NCBI GenBank assembly: GCA_023140215.1
Contig: JAGLMC010000066.1
Span: forward strand, 1-35,480
Reading direction: 5' to 3'
DNA from: Alphaproteobacteria bacterium
GTDB taxonomy: Bacteria > Pseudomonadota > Alphaproteobacteria > Micavibrionales > Micavibrionaceae
DNA: 35,480 bases
Below the pieces are notes generated by a model, which saw only the letters and a program-made list of their open reading frames with translations, was not told where the DNA came from and ran no database searches. Made by a program: the position numbers and the translations under genes. Of the stretch, positions 15,653-24,097 are shown one piece after another (the stretch's first letter is position 1; the number at the start of each line of letters is the position of its first letter).

Positions 15653-17728
15653 TCATTGTCCTTTTTTATTAATGTTGCTCATTTTAGCTGAATTTTGCAA
15701 GAGGCCTTCTCGTCGAAGTAGAGCATTTGGATCTGCATCACGAGTTCTGAAATTTTTATAAAGAATACTAGGATGTTGAGATCCGCCTTTGCTTAAAATT
15801 TCATTTTTGTAGCGTGTTGCTGTTTTTTGATCGTAAAGCCCGTTCTTAAGAAAAACTTCAAATATATCTGCGTCTAAGACTTCTGCCCATTTATAACTGT
15901 AATATCCGGCAGAATAACCACCGGCAAAAATATGACCGAAAGAGCAGGAAAAAGGCCCTGCCAAACGCGGAAATAAAGATGTGTCTTTTGTGTGCTTGTC
16001 TTCGAATGCTGCAACATCGGTAATAGCGTCTGGATTAACTGTGTGCCACATCATATCAAGATTTCCAAAGCTTGTTTGTCGAAGTCCGCTCCAGCCAATC
16101 ATAAAGTTTTTAGCAGAACGGAGTTTTTTAATTAAGTCTTTTGGAATTTTTTCTCCACTTTCATAATGCTGTGCAAAAAGATCTAGTGTTTCTTTTTCGT
16201 AGCACCAATTTTCCTGTACTTGAGAAGGAAGCTCTACAAAATCCCAAAGAACATTTGGACTGCTTAAAGAACTGTAAGTAACATTGGAAAGAAGTCCGTG
16301 AATGGCGTGTCCCATTTCATGAAATAATGTTGTAACTTCGCCGTGTGTTATTAATGAAGGTTTATTGGCTGTCGGTTTTGTGAAATTACATATAATAGCA
16401 ATTAATGGACGTTCGATTTTACCTTGAAATAGGCCTTGTCCACGATATGTAGTCATCCATGCTCCGGGTTTTTTCCCTATACGTGGATGAAAGTCTCCGT
16501 AAAGAGTGCCAATAAATGCGTTGTTTGTTTTGTCATAAACATCAAATGTTTTTACGTCTTTATGCCATGTTGGATAATTTTCGGCTTGTTCAAAACGCAG
16601 GTTAAATAATTTGCTGAAATGCTCGAAACAGCCATTTAAGACTTTATCAAGCTGGAAATATGGACGTAAATCTTCGGAAGAAAAATTAAAGAGTTTTTGT
16701 TTAAGTTTTTCGCTGTAATAGCTAACATCCCAAGGTTGAAGTTCTTCAATATCGCTTGTTTTTTGTGCAAATTCTTGTAGTTCTTTGAGTTCTTGTTTCG
16801 CAGCACTTTTGTAAACGTTTTTGGTTTTTTTAAGGAAATTAAAAACTGTTTCAGGAGTTTCTGCCATTCGGCGTTCCAGAACATAATGAGCGTGTGTATC
16901 ATAACCTAATAGTTGTGCGCGTTCATGGCGAAGAGCTGTGATTTTAAGAATGTTTTCACAGTTATCATATTCATCTTTCCATGCTCTGGAAGCAAATGCA
17001 TGCCATATTTTCTTTCGTAAATTTCGGTTATCTGCATATTGCACAAAGGGAATATAGCTCGGATAATCAAGTGTAAAAAGCCATTTATCTTTATAATCTT
17101 TTTCCTCGGCAGAATGCTTTGCAGTGTCTATTGCGCTTTTTGGAAGTCCTGCCAAGTCATCTTTATTTGTAATAATAAGCTCAAAGTTTTCTGCGGATTT
17201 ATTAACATTATTCATGAATGTTGGGCTGAGCGTTGAAAGTGCCTCATTGATTTGCCTTAGTCGCTTTTTCTTTTTATTGTCTAGAAGCGCACCACCGCGT
17301 ACAAAATCTTTATATGTTTCATCAAGAAGTTTAAATTGCTCTATATTCAGGTTTAATGATTCTCTTTTGTCATAGACGTTTTTAATGCGTTTGAATAAAT
17401 CAGTGTCTAATATTATATCGCTTGAAAAATTAGCATTTAAGGGGCCAATTTTTTCTACCAGATCGTGTAATTCATCACCTCCCATACAGGAAAGTTGGTT
17501 ATAAAAAATACCGGTTACTTGTCCTAGTAATTCTGAGGATGTTTCAAGTGCAACAATTGTATTTTCAAAATCAGGAGTTTCTATGTTTGATTTGATAGTA
17601 TTTATATTTTTTCTAGCTTTTTCGATAGAAGATTCAACGGCAGGTAAATAATGTTCAGTTTTTATTAAATCAAAGGCGGGCGCATAATTGGGTAAATTTG
17701 AGATTTCAAAAAGAGGATTGAATGTCAT
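15653..17728 (-). CDS. M3 family zinc oligopeptidase (OpdA/PrlC-like)
   Basis: A 691-residue M3 metallopeptidase, cytoplasmic, degrading short peptides including cleaved signal peptides. The zinc motif HEMGH is at about residues 470-474 and the third ligand glutamate lies about 25 residues later in the WDFVELPSQVQENW stretch. Other family blocks are LYGDFHPRIGKKPGAW and a Tyr/Gly-rich FAGGYSAGYYSYKWAEVLDAD near the C-terminus. Its length is normal for oligopeptidase A (about 680). It has the small hypothetical gene 22 bp downstream and is divergent from the WecA-like gene with a 73-bp gap. Confidence 0.93.
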   Translation of the reverse strand: MTFNPLFEISNLPNYAPAFDLIKTEHYLPAVESSIEKARKNINTIKSNIETPDFENTIVALETSSELLGQVTGIFYNQLSCMGGDELHDLVEKIGPLNANFSSDIILDTDLFKRIKNVYDKRESLNLNIEQFKLLDETYKDFVRGGALLDNKKKKRLRQINEALSTLSPTFMNNVNKSAENFELIITNKDDLAGLPKSAIDTAKHSAEEKDYKDKWLFTLDYPSYIPFVQYADNRNLRKKIWHAFASRAWKDEYDNCENILKITALRHERAQLLGYDTHAHYVLERRMAETPETVFNFLKKTKNVYKSAAKQELKELQEFAQKTSDIEELQPWDVSYYSEKLKQKLFNFSSEDLRPYFQLDKVLNGCFEHFSKLFNLRFEQAENYPTWHKDVKTFDVYDKTNNAFIGTLYGDFHPRIGKKPGAWMTTYRGQGLFQGKIERPLIAIICNFTKPTANKPSLITHGEVTTLFHEMGHAIHGLLSNVTYSSLSSPNVLWDFVELPSQVQENWCYEKETLDLFAQHYESGEKIPKDLIKKLRSAKNFMIGWSGLRQTSFGNLDMMWHTVNPDAITDVAAFEDKHTKDTSLFPRLAGPFSCSFGHIFAGGYSAGYYSYKWAEVLDADIFEVFLKNGLYDQKTATRYKNEILSKGGSQHPSILYKNFRTRDADPNALLRREGLLQNSAKMSNINKKGQ

Positions 17729-17801
17729 GGTTTTTCTTTATAAGGAATTAATGTGCAACAAGCACTTTTAGTAAAGCATTTCTTATGATAAAGACAGCTT
17801 T

Positions 17802-18881
17802 ATGAATTTATATATTCTTGTTCATGAAGATATTGCCGGTGTTATAGCTTTCTTGGCTGTGGTTTTATTAATGCCGTTAGCGGTAAGGCTTGCTTTTCGG
17901 TATGGTTTTGTTGATGCTCCCGGTGGTAGAAAACAGCATGAAATGTCTGTACCTCCAATTGGAGGGTTGGTTATTTTTTCTGTTATGATGGTTGTTGGTT
18001 TATTTTCAGGACAATCTATAGAGCATTATTGGCCGTTATATCTGGGGTTAATCCTCATTATGATAGTTGGAGCGTTTGATGATTACAGGCATATCAGTCC
18101 GTGGATTAAATTTACGATGCAGTTTGTTGCCACTACGGTGATTGTTGTTTCTGGACAAGCTCAGCTTTTTCATCTTGGTGATCTTTTTGGGTTTGGTGAT
18201 TTGAATTTATGGTTAATTTCTATTCCATTTTCTATTATAGCTGTAGTGCTTTTTATTAATGCAATTAATCTTATGGATGGATTGGATGGGTTAGCTGGAG
18301 GAATTTCTTTTGGGATATTATTTTGGTTAATGCTGGCGTGTTTTATTGCAGGTGAAACACAGAATTTAAAATCTTTATATCCTTTATTTGGTGCGCTTTT
18401 GGGATTTCTTGTATTTAATTTGCGTAGTCCAATTTGCAAAAAAGCATCAGTGTTTCTTGGAGATGCCGGAAGTATGGGGCTTGGACTTGTTTTAGCTTGG
18501 TTTTGTATTGATTTAACTCAAGAACCACATCCGGTAATTCTTAAACCGATTTCGATTGCTTGGCTTCTTGCCTTGCCGATTATAGACACCTGTGCACAAT
18601 TTTATCGTCGTTTGCGTGCAGGCAAGCATCCGTTTTCACCTGATCGCGGTCATTTTCATCATCATTTTATTGAAGCAGGGTTTAGTGTTGGACAGGCAAC
18701 GGCTTGTGTTTTATTGATTTCTTTTGTATTTGGCGGAATTGGTTATGGATTTATTGAGTTCGGTGTACCGCAATGGGTGCTTTGTCTAGTCTGGATTGTG
18801 ATGATTTTAACACATATGGCGATTTCAGAAAAACCTGAGCGTTATATAGGATTTTTTAAACGGTTTATTACCAAATCTTAG
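17802..18881 (+). CDS. Undecaprenyl-phosphate glycosyl-1-phosphate transferase (WecA/MraY family)
   Basis: A 359-residue polytopic membrane enzyme with about ten hydrophobic segments. Diagnostic motifs are FVDAPGGRKQHEMSVPPIGG (36-55), DDYRHI (93-98), NAINLMDGLDGLAGG (153-167), VFLGDAGSMGLG (217-228) and the histidine motif RGHFHHHF (282-289). The HFHHH and GRKQH motifs favour the WecA/TagO/RfbF-like branch over MraY. It would transfer a UDP-HexNAc phosphosugar to undecaprenyl phosphate at the cytoplasmic face to start a surface polysaccharide. The exact sugar is not readable. No further polysaccharide genes adjoin it. Confidence 0.9.
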   Translation: MNLYILVHEDIAGVIAFLAVVLLMPLAVRLAFRYGFVDAPGGRKQHEMSVPPIGGLVIFSVMMVVGLFSGQSIEHYWPLYLGLILIMIVGAFDDYRHISPWIKFTMQFVATTVIVVSGQAQLFHLGDLFGFGDLNLWLISIPFSIIAVVLFINAINLMDGLDGLAGGISFGILFWLMLACFIAGETQNLKSLYPLFGALLGFLVFNLRSPICKKASVFLGDAGSMGLGLVLAWFCIDLTQEPHPVILKPISIAWLLALPIIDTCAQFYRRLRAGKHPFSPDRGHFHHHFIEAGFSVGQATACVLLISFVFGGIGYGFIEFGVPQWVLCLVWIVMILTHMAISEKPERYIGFFKRFITKS

Positions 18882-18897
18882 CTTTTATTATTAAATC

Positions 18898-19518
18898 TTA
18901 GCTAATGAGGTAAACTGTTTGTACTGCTGCCCATTTTAGTACGTCTAGTGATGTTTGATGTACTGCCATACCGATAACCATAATAAAGCATGCAAGCTCC
19001 CATGGTATGCGCAATATGTGTGTGACCATAAATCCTGTATATGCGTAGGAATATAGTGTAATGCAAATCATAAGCGGATAAATGTCTGCCCAACTGTAAT
19101 ATCCGTTTATAAATGCAATGAGTAATGGAAGAGTTAAAATAGCCGCTGGAAGTGTCAGCCAGTTATTTGCTGTGACAAATTGATTGAATTGTTCCAATCT
19201 GTTCATGTTTTTAGCCATGAAATAAACAATACCAAAAAATACGCCCAGATAAATAAACAGGCGCATACTGTAGATCACCATTAAAAGTGTTTGTGTTCCA
19301 CCGGTAATATCTGCATGTGGATGCGCGCTCAGTACAGTAATTAAAGTAATGGGCAATATCATAAAAGGAATAAGGAATGATTTTTTCATGGCTTTAGAGC
19401 TACTGTTAAATCTCTTTGCACACACTGGCATGAAAAGTGCGGCTTCAAGGCATCCTATTAAATGATTTTTTAGTTGAAAGCCGGAGGTCGCGTCGATTCC
19501 GCTCATTTTATCTGACAT
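18898..19518 (-). CDS. Multi-TM hypothetical membrane protein (possibly Yip1-like)
   Basis: A 206-residue protein with about five membrane segments (near residues 50-64, 78-103, 121-140, 145-165 and 172-195) after a short cytoplasmic N-terminus. Features such as YSMRLFIYLGVFFGIVYFMAKNM and a helix-breaking NGYYSWADIYP between segments resemble Yip1/YIPF-type bacterial proteins, but this is a weak resemblance. It is convergent with the WecA-like gene (16-bp gap). Function unknown. Confidence 0.65.
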   Translation of the reverse strand: MSDKMSGIDATSGFQLKNHLIGCLEAALFMPVCAKRFNSSSKAMKKSFLIPFMILPITLITVLSAHPHADITGGTQTLLMVIYSMRLFIYLGVFFGIVYFMAKNMNRLEQFNQFVTANNWLTLPAAILTLPLLIAFINGYYSWADIYPLMICITLYSYAYTGFMVTHILRIPWELACFIMVIGMAVHQTSLDVLKWAAVQTVYLIS

Positions 19519-19733
19519 ATCACCCTCGTTATTTGTTACAATCAGTATTCATTGTTTTGTTTAATTTTTTATTAATTTTATCTAAAAATAATTATTTAAC
19601 GCAAAACATTTACCATATTGTTGCAAAATACTGTTGTGTGGATAATAAACCGAACAAGAAGTTCTAAATATTGCTCAATTTATTATTGTCTCATAAAGTT
19701 CCTAAAAGATTATTATTCACGTAAGATTTTATT

Positions 19734-20567
19734 ATGATTTTTGGATTTCGATTAAAATTTTGTTTTTTTCTTATGGCATTATTTGTAACAAATGGATGTC
19801 AGATACAGCATTCAGAGCGACAAACATATAATGTTATAACTAAAAAATCGGAGAAATATACAAATGCAGAATCTTTATTAAGTTCCAAAGGGTGTTGGGA
19901 ATTTATTGAAGATAAGAAAGAGCTTTCACCCCTCGAACAACATATGAAGGCTCGCTTAAAGGTTGATCCTAAGCATGTTAAAAGTGGTGGAACATATATA
20001 AATAGTAAGAATATGTTGGGGAATACTTCTCATTTCAGGATATTACGACTGGATTCTTCTCAATTTTTAGATGGAATTATTTTGCCTGTTAGAAAACCTG
20101 TGCGTGGTTCTAAAGAATTTATGACAGCTAAGTCGACTTTTATTGATTCTTGTCTAAAATCCAAGTTTGTTTTTGCAAAAAAGCCAATTCATAACATAGC
20201 TAATAAACTTTCAGCTTTAGAGTCTGTAGTTGGGGTATCTGTTATTAAAAATGTTCGTATTGGAGAACATCCGGAAAAAATCCGTTTTGTTTTGGATATG
20301 ACTGGTTTGTCTGATTTTAGTTATGAACTTAATAATAAGAAAGGATATTTACTTATTGATCTTCCTAATACGAAATGGACAGCATCTAAAAAGGAAATAT
20401 TTCAGTTTTATTCACTTATTACCGGCTATTCTGTAAGATCTTATCGTAATGGAACAAAGCTGTTTATTGCTTTGAAAAAGCCGGGGCGTTTAATTACGTC
20501 TGTATCTTTGCCGTCAAATGATGAGTATGGATATCGTATTTATTTTGATATTGGTGATGCAAAATAG
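19734..20567 (+). CDS. Exported AMIN-domain protein lacking an amidase domain
   Basis: A 277-residue protein with a hydrophobic N-terminal signal and Cys 22 in a lipobox-like but imperfect context (VTNGC). The middle (about 30-150) is unfamiliar. Residues about 166-275 match an AMIN domain as found in front of AmiC-type amidases: VSVIKNVRIGEHPEKIRFVL, then KGYLLIDLPNTKW, ITGYSVRSYRNGTKLFIALK and an ending GYRIYFDIG. AMIN domains bind peptidoglycan and direct envelope proteins to septa or pili. Here no amidase_3 domain follows: the protein stops right after AMIN. It precedes the EF-hand/ECF cassette by 136 bp but need not belong to it. Confidence 0.7.
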   Translation: MIFGFRLKFCFFLMALFVTNGCQIQHSERQTYNVITKKSEKYTNAESLLSSKGCWEFIEDKKELSPLEQHMKARLKVDPKHVKSGGTYINSKNMLGNTSHFRILRLDSSQFLDGIILPVRKPVRGSKEFMTAKSTFIDSCLKSKFVFAKKPIHNIANKLSALESVVGVSVIKNVRIGEHPEKIRFVLDMTGLSDFSYELNNKKGYLLIDLPNTKWTASKKEIFQFYSLITGYSVRSYRNGTKLFIALKKPGRLITSVSLPSNDEYGYRIYFDIGDAK

Positions 20568-20703
20568 TTTTATGCTTTTCCTTAAAAAAGTGAATAAATA
20601 CAGTGATATAAAGTATAGCTTGTGATAGAAATATAAAAATTCGAAGGATTTATATGTTTTTATACGTATTACTTATATCAATAAATTAAAAGGAATTAAG
20701 ATA

Positions 20704-21039
20704 ATGAAAAAACTATTTATTTTAACAACAGCTTTATTTGTATTATCTGCTTCTGTTGTTTATGCACAGACTGCTGAAAAAACTGAAACAGCTAAAAAGA
20801 CTAATAATGCTGGTCGTAATATGGGGCAAGTATTTGATAAAAAAGACACAAATGGCGATGGTTATATTTCTTATGATGAATATATTGTGTATACTAAAAT
20901 ACGTTTTGAAGAGATGGATAGCAATGATGATGAAAAGATTTCACGTGATGAGGCCAGAGCTGCTCGTAATAAAATGAAAAAAAAGATAAAAGGGAAAGTT
21001 AAAAAATTCCAACAAAATAAATCTGTAGATCAAGAGTAG
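20704..21039 (+). CDS. Periplasmic EF-hand calcium-binding protein
   Basis: A 111-residue exported protein: signal peptide 1-22 (cut after VYAQ), a Thr/Lys linker, then paired EF-hand loops. Loop one is D48-TNGDGYISYD-E59 with all canonical ligands (48, 50, 52, 54, 56, 59). Loop two is D72-SNDDEKISRD-E83, less canonical because Glu replaces the usual Gly at loop position 6. A very basic C-terminus follows (KMKKKIKGKVKKF). The Shine-Dalgarno AAAGGAATTAAG precedes the ATG. It lies 28 bp upstream of the ECF sigma gene on the same strand, so it is probably part of that operon and either a calcium-responsive partner or a product of the regulon. Confidence 0.85.
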   Translation: MKKLFILTTALFVLSASVVYAQTAEKTETAKKTNNAGRNMGQVFDKKDTNGDGYISYDEYIVYTKIRFEEMDSNDDEKISRDEARAARNKMKKKIKGKVKKFQQNKSVDQE

Positions 21040-21067
21040 GCATTTTATTATAAGTGCTTGTGCTTTT

Positions 21068-21628
21068 ATGGCTATGTATGAAAAAGAAACTGATGAAGGC
21101 CTGATGGAGCGCATTAAAAGCGGTGATCATCAGGCCTTTTCGCTTCTTGTACGCAGGCATACGCAACGTTTCTACGCCTGTGCTTTTCGTTTATGTGCAT
21201 GCAGAAATATGTCTGAAGATATTGTGCAGGATGCATTTTTGAAGCTATGGGAAAATCCTGATAGATGGAAGTCTGGGAAAGGAGCACAATTTACAACTTG
21301 GTTTTATCGTGTGGTAATAAATTTAACGATTGATACGCTACGTAAAACAAAAAAATACAGCGGTATTGAGGCTCTTGATTATATAAAAGATAATGTGTCG
21401 GGGCAGGAGGAACAACTTGTTATAAATGAGCAACAACGAATACTTGAAAGTATGATTCAAAAATTGCCGGAACGTCAAAGAATTGCTCTTAATTTGTGTT
21501 TTTATGAAGGCCTTAGCAATAAAGAAGCGGCCGGGGTTTTAAAGATTGGAGTTAAAGGTCTGGAATCATTGTTAATGCGTGCTAAAAAAAGTTTGCGGGA
21601 TGATTTGCAACGACAGGGAATACTATAA
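21068..21628 (+). CDS. ECF-family RNA polymerase sigma factor
   Basis: A 186-residue sigma-70 family, ECF-type factor. Region 2 spans about residues 14-85 (FSLLVRRHTQRFYACAFRLC, SEDIVQDAFLKLWENPDRW, FTTWFYRVVINLTIDTLRK). Region 4 spans about 125-180 (LESMIQKLPERQRIALNLCF, YEGLSNKEAAGVLKIGVKGL, LLMRAKKSLRDDL). Region 3 is absent, as expected. It is followed by a small one-TM protein and a periplasmic Metal_resist protein, the arrangement of sigma, anti-sigma and sensor in CnrYXH-type systems. The exact trigger is unknown. In-frame ATGs at 21068 and 21074 both lack a strong Shine-Dalgarno. Confidence 0.92.
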   Translation: MAMYEKETDEGLMERIKSGDHQAFSLLVRRHTQRFYACAFRLCACRNMSEDIVQDAFLKLWENPDRWKSGKGAQFTTWFYRVVINLTIDTLRKTKKYSGIEALDYIKDNVSGQEEQLVINEQQRILESMIQKLPERQRIALNLCFYEGLSNKEAAGVLKIGVKGLESLLMRAKKSLRDDLQRQGIL

Positions 21629-21668
21629 TCGTTTGGCTTTACTTTACTGACAAGGAACAAACGACGAC

Positions 21669-21685
21669 AAGTAGATTAACTACTT
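21669..21685. promoter_or_regulatory. Inverted repeat between sigma and putative anti-sigma genes
   Basis: AAGTAG and CTACTT are perfect 6-nt arms around ATTAA, in the 118-bp gap between the sigma stop and the next start. A GGAAC sequence, resembling an ECF -35 element, lies just upstream at 21654-21658, and a second small palindrome TGACA-A-TGTCA is at 21697-21707. It could be an operator or an mRNA hairpin that sets the sigma to anti-sigma ratio; it has no T-tract. Confidence 0.35.
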
Positions 21686-21746
21686 TAGGAGTGTAGTGAC
21701 AATGTCAGGGAGTAAATGGAAATGAATATAAATGAGGAGGAATAAT

Positions 21747-22046
21747 ATGATTGATCTACTTGATAAAATTTTGAGAAAACGTGCAGAGCCACAATTTCCT
21801 GTTAATTTAGTGGCGAATATTATTAATGCCTCTAAAAACATATCACAGCAAAAAAGTTGTTCTTATAATGGCTGGATTATATCTTTTTTTGATAATTTAT
21901 TTTTACCACAACCGGCTTTTGTACTAGCGTTTTTATTACTTTTAGGTACTTTTTTTGGGTTTGAACTTGAGAATGCTTATATGTTTGAACATGATTTATC
22001 CATTTTATATATTGAAGATAGTTTAGAATTGAGGGATTGGTTATGA
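21747..22046 (+). CDS. Putative anti-sigma factor, small single-TM protein
   Basis: A 99-residue protein starting at ATG 21747, preceded by GAGGAGG at ideal spacing; an earlier in-frame ATG at 21732 lies within that ribosome site and is unlikely. The N-terminal 50 residues are soluble and amphipathic (MIDLLDKILRKRAEPQFPVN...). A membrane segment (about residues 57-76, PAFVLAFLLLLGTFFGF) is followed by a short acidic periplasmic tail. No zinc-binding anti-sigma motif is seen. Size and topology match CnrY/NccY-like anti-sigma proteins, and the stop overlaps the next start in an ATGA. The role is inferred from context, not from sequence identity. Confidence 0.6.
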   Translation: MIDLLDKILRKRAEPQFPVNLVANIINASKNISQQKSCSYNGWIISFFDNLFLPQPAFVLAFLLLLGTFFGFELENAYMFEHDLSILYIEDSLELRDWL

Positions 22047-22480
22047 GCAGGAAAATCAAAATATTTTTTACCCTGTCGATTATGCTGAATATTTTATTAT
22101 TAGGCGTAATTAGTGGAATGGTTATTAATAAATTACAATATACTTCATGGAAATATGCAAATGAGGAATTTTCACCTGAATCACGTCATTTAGTAGCGCG
22201 TTCATTTCAAAAAGCACATAAGGATATAAAGCCAACGTTTGAACAATCAAAAAAAGCGCGTAAAAATATTAGAAGTATTTTAGCTGCTGAAGAGTTTGAT
22301 TTAAAAGCTTTTGAGAAAGCTATGCGTAATATGCAAAGCACACATAAAAAAATGATGGAGCGTAAGATTGAAATAATGATTGAACTTGCACAAGAACTTC
22401 CTTTGGAAGAGCGTGTAAAATTATCCGAAAAATTTATGAAATCTTTTGCTAGACAAAAGCATTCAAAAAATAATCGTTAG
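22043..22480 (+). CDS. Periplasmic heavy-metal sensor (Metal_resist/Spy-CpxP-like)
   Basis: A 145-residue protein with an uncleaved N-terminal membrane anchor (about residues 7-29) and a long helical periplasmic domain. That domain shows the Metal_resist pattern FSPESRHLVARSFQKAHKDI, then RKNIRSILAAEEFDLKAFEK, then a final charged helix with several methionines (MMERKIEIMIELAQELPLEE). The ATG at 22043 overlaps the stop of the preceding gene (ATGA) and follows GAGGG; the longer GTG start at 22037 is unlikely. Proteins of this family (CnrX, ZraP-like) sense metals or misfolded proteins and restrain an ECF anti-sigma pair. The ligand is not evident from the sequence. Confidence 0.78.
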   Translation: MSRKIKIFFTLSIMLNILLLGVISGMVINKLQYTSWKYANEEFSPESRHLVARSFQKAHKDIKPTFEQSKKARKNIRSILAAEEFDLKAFEKAMRNMQSTHKKMMERKIEIMIELAQELPLEERVKLSEKFMKSFARQKHSKNNR

Positions 22481-22544
22481 AATTATATAGTTAGAATCAT
22501 ACATATCTTGACCTTTTATCTGAAAAATATTATCCAATACCATT

Positions 22545-23147
22545 ATGAGTAAGTTTTATGATGTAGTTATTGCCCCTGCTCCTGTTCTTAAACAAACGGC
22601 ACAGCCTGTTGATAGGGTTGACGTAGATATTCAAGCACAAATGGATAAGATGCTGGCAACAATGTATGAAGCTCCGGGTATTGGCTTGGCAGCTAATCAG
22701 GTTGGCCTTCTCAATCGTGTTCTTGTTCTTGATATACCTGAAAATAGCTGGAAGTACGGTGAAGAAAAGAACGGAGTTATAGAAGTTCTCTCTTCTTATC
22801 GCAGCGGTGGAGAAAATAATAATCCGGAACCTCCTATAAAGAATTCGATTATCATGGCAAATCCGGAGGTAATTTGGAGTTCAGAGCAACATTCAACTTT
22901 TGATGAGGGTTGTTTGTCTGTACCGGAGCAATATGCAATTATAGAGCGTCCTGCAAAAGTGCGTATTAAATATCTTGATTATGATGGAAAAGAACAGGAA
23001 ATAGATGCTGAAGGATTATTTTCTCATGCGCTTCAACATGAAATTGATCATTTAAACGGTCATCTTTTTATTGATTATCTTTCATCTTTAAAGCGTAATA
23101 TGATTTTGCGTAAGGTAGATAAAATTAAAAAACAGCAGCTTTTGTAA
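22545..23147 (+). CDS. def: Peptide deformylase
   Basis: A 200-residue peptide deformylase, which removes formyl from nascent N-terminal methionine. All three motifs are intact: GIGLAANQ (45-52), EGCLS (121-125) with the metal-binding Cys 123, and HEIDH (165-169). It is longer than the usual 165-185 residues because of a hydrophilic insertion at about residues 65-98 (NSWKYGEEKNG... to NNNPEPPIKN) between the first and second motif. It opens an operon with fmt and truA, overlapping fmt by one base (TAATG). Confidence 0.96.
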   Translation: MSKFYDVVIAPAPVLKQTAQPVDRVDVDIQAQMDKMLATMYEAPGIGLAANQVGLLNRVLVLDIPENSWKYGEEKNGVIEVLSSYRSGGENNNPEPPIKNSIIMANPEVIWSSEQHSTFDEGCLSVPEQYAIIERPAKVRIKYLDYDGKEQEIDAEGLFSHALQHEIDHLNGHLFIDYLSSLKRNMILRKVDKIKKQQLL

Positions 23148-24097
23148 TGAATAAACTTCGCATAGGATTTATGGGTACACCGGATTTTTCTGTATTTGCG
23201 CTGGAGTCTTTATATAAAAGCGGACATGATGTTGTATGTGTTTATTCTCAACCTCCACGCCCTAAAGGAAGAGGACATAAAGTTCAACGCTCACCTGTGC
23301 ATGAATATGCAGATTTGAAAAATATTCCAGTTTTAACTCCTAAAAGCCTTAAAGATCCAAATGTGCAAAAAGAATTTACTGCTTATAATCTTGATGTTGC
23401 TGTAGTTGCTGCGTATGGCTTGTTATTGCCACAAGCTATTTTAAATGCTCCAAGATATGGATGTTTAAATATACATGCTTCGCTTTTACCACGCTGGCGC
23501 GGAGCTTCTCCTGTTCAGCAAGCTATATGGGCTGGTGATAAGGAAACAGGCGTTGGTATTATGCAAATGGAAAAAGGATTGGATACCGGTTCTGTTATTC
23601 AAGAGCAAATCATTCCAATTACCAGTAATGCGACTGCATCTTCTCTTTACGATCAATTATCAAAGATAGGTGGAAAACTAATTACGCAAGTAATTGAACG
23701 CCTAGCCGATGGTGAGGCCGGAGTTAATAACCGTCTACCTGCAACTGTACAAAACGATGCTTTAAGTACCTATGCTCCTTTGTTAACAAAGGATGATGGC
23801 CGTATAAACTGGTCACAAACAGCTATACAAATTGATAGGCAAATTCGTGCGTTAAATCCGTGGCCGGGTGTATGGAGTATTTTTGATGATAATAGAATTA
23901 AAATTCTTGAATCTACATTGAGTACAGAAACAACAGATAAAGTATCCGGCACTATTTTAGATAAAAACGGTATAGTTGCCTGTGGTAAGAATTCTATTAT
24001 TAAACTCGTTAAGATTCAGCCTGCCGGTACTAAACCTATGAGTTTTTCTTCAGCTCTTAATGGTGGTTATGTGAATCTTGATGGATTGTTTTTATGA
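23147..24097 (+). CDS. fmt: Methionyl-tRNA formyltransferase
   Basis: A 316-residue cytoplasmic enzyme that formylates initiator Met-tRNA. The N-terminal formyltransferase domain carries catalytic Asn 108 and His 110 (CLNIHASLLPRWRGASP) and the downstream aspartate in MEKGLDTGSV. The C-terminal tRNA-binding domain follows (INWSQTAIQIDRQIRALNPWPGVW). Length is normal. It overlaps def by one base and truA by four (ATGA), a tightly coupled operon. This pairs formylation with deformylation, a standard bacterial arrangement. Confidence 0.97.
   Translation: MNKLRIGFMGTPDFSVFALESLYKSGHDVVCVYSQPPRPKGRGHKVQRSPVHEYADLKNIPVLTPKSLKDPNVQKEFTAYNLDVAVVAAYGLLLPQAILNAPRYGCLNIHASLLPRWRGASPVQQAIWAGDKETGVGIMQMEKGLDTGSVIQEQIIPITSNATASSLYDQLSKIGGKLITQVIERLADGEAGVNNRLPATVQNDALSTYAPLLTKDDGRINWSQTAIQIDRQIRALNPWPGVWSIFDDNRIKILESTLSTETTDKVSGTILDKNGIVACGKNSIIKLVKIQPAGTKPMSFSSALNGGYVNLDGLFL

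Noticed and set aside
23475-23669. Second reading frame within fmt
   Set aside because: Fully contained in a conserved gene and without a ribosome site.
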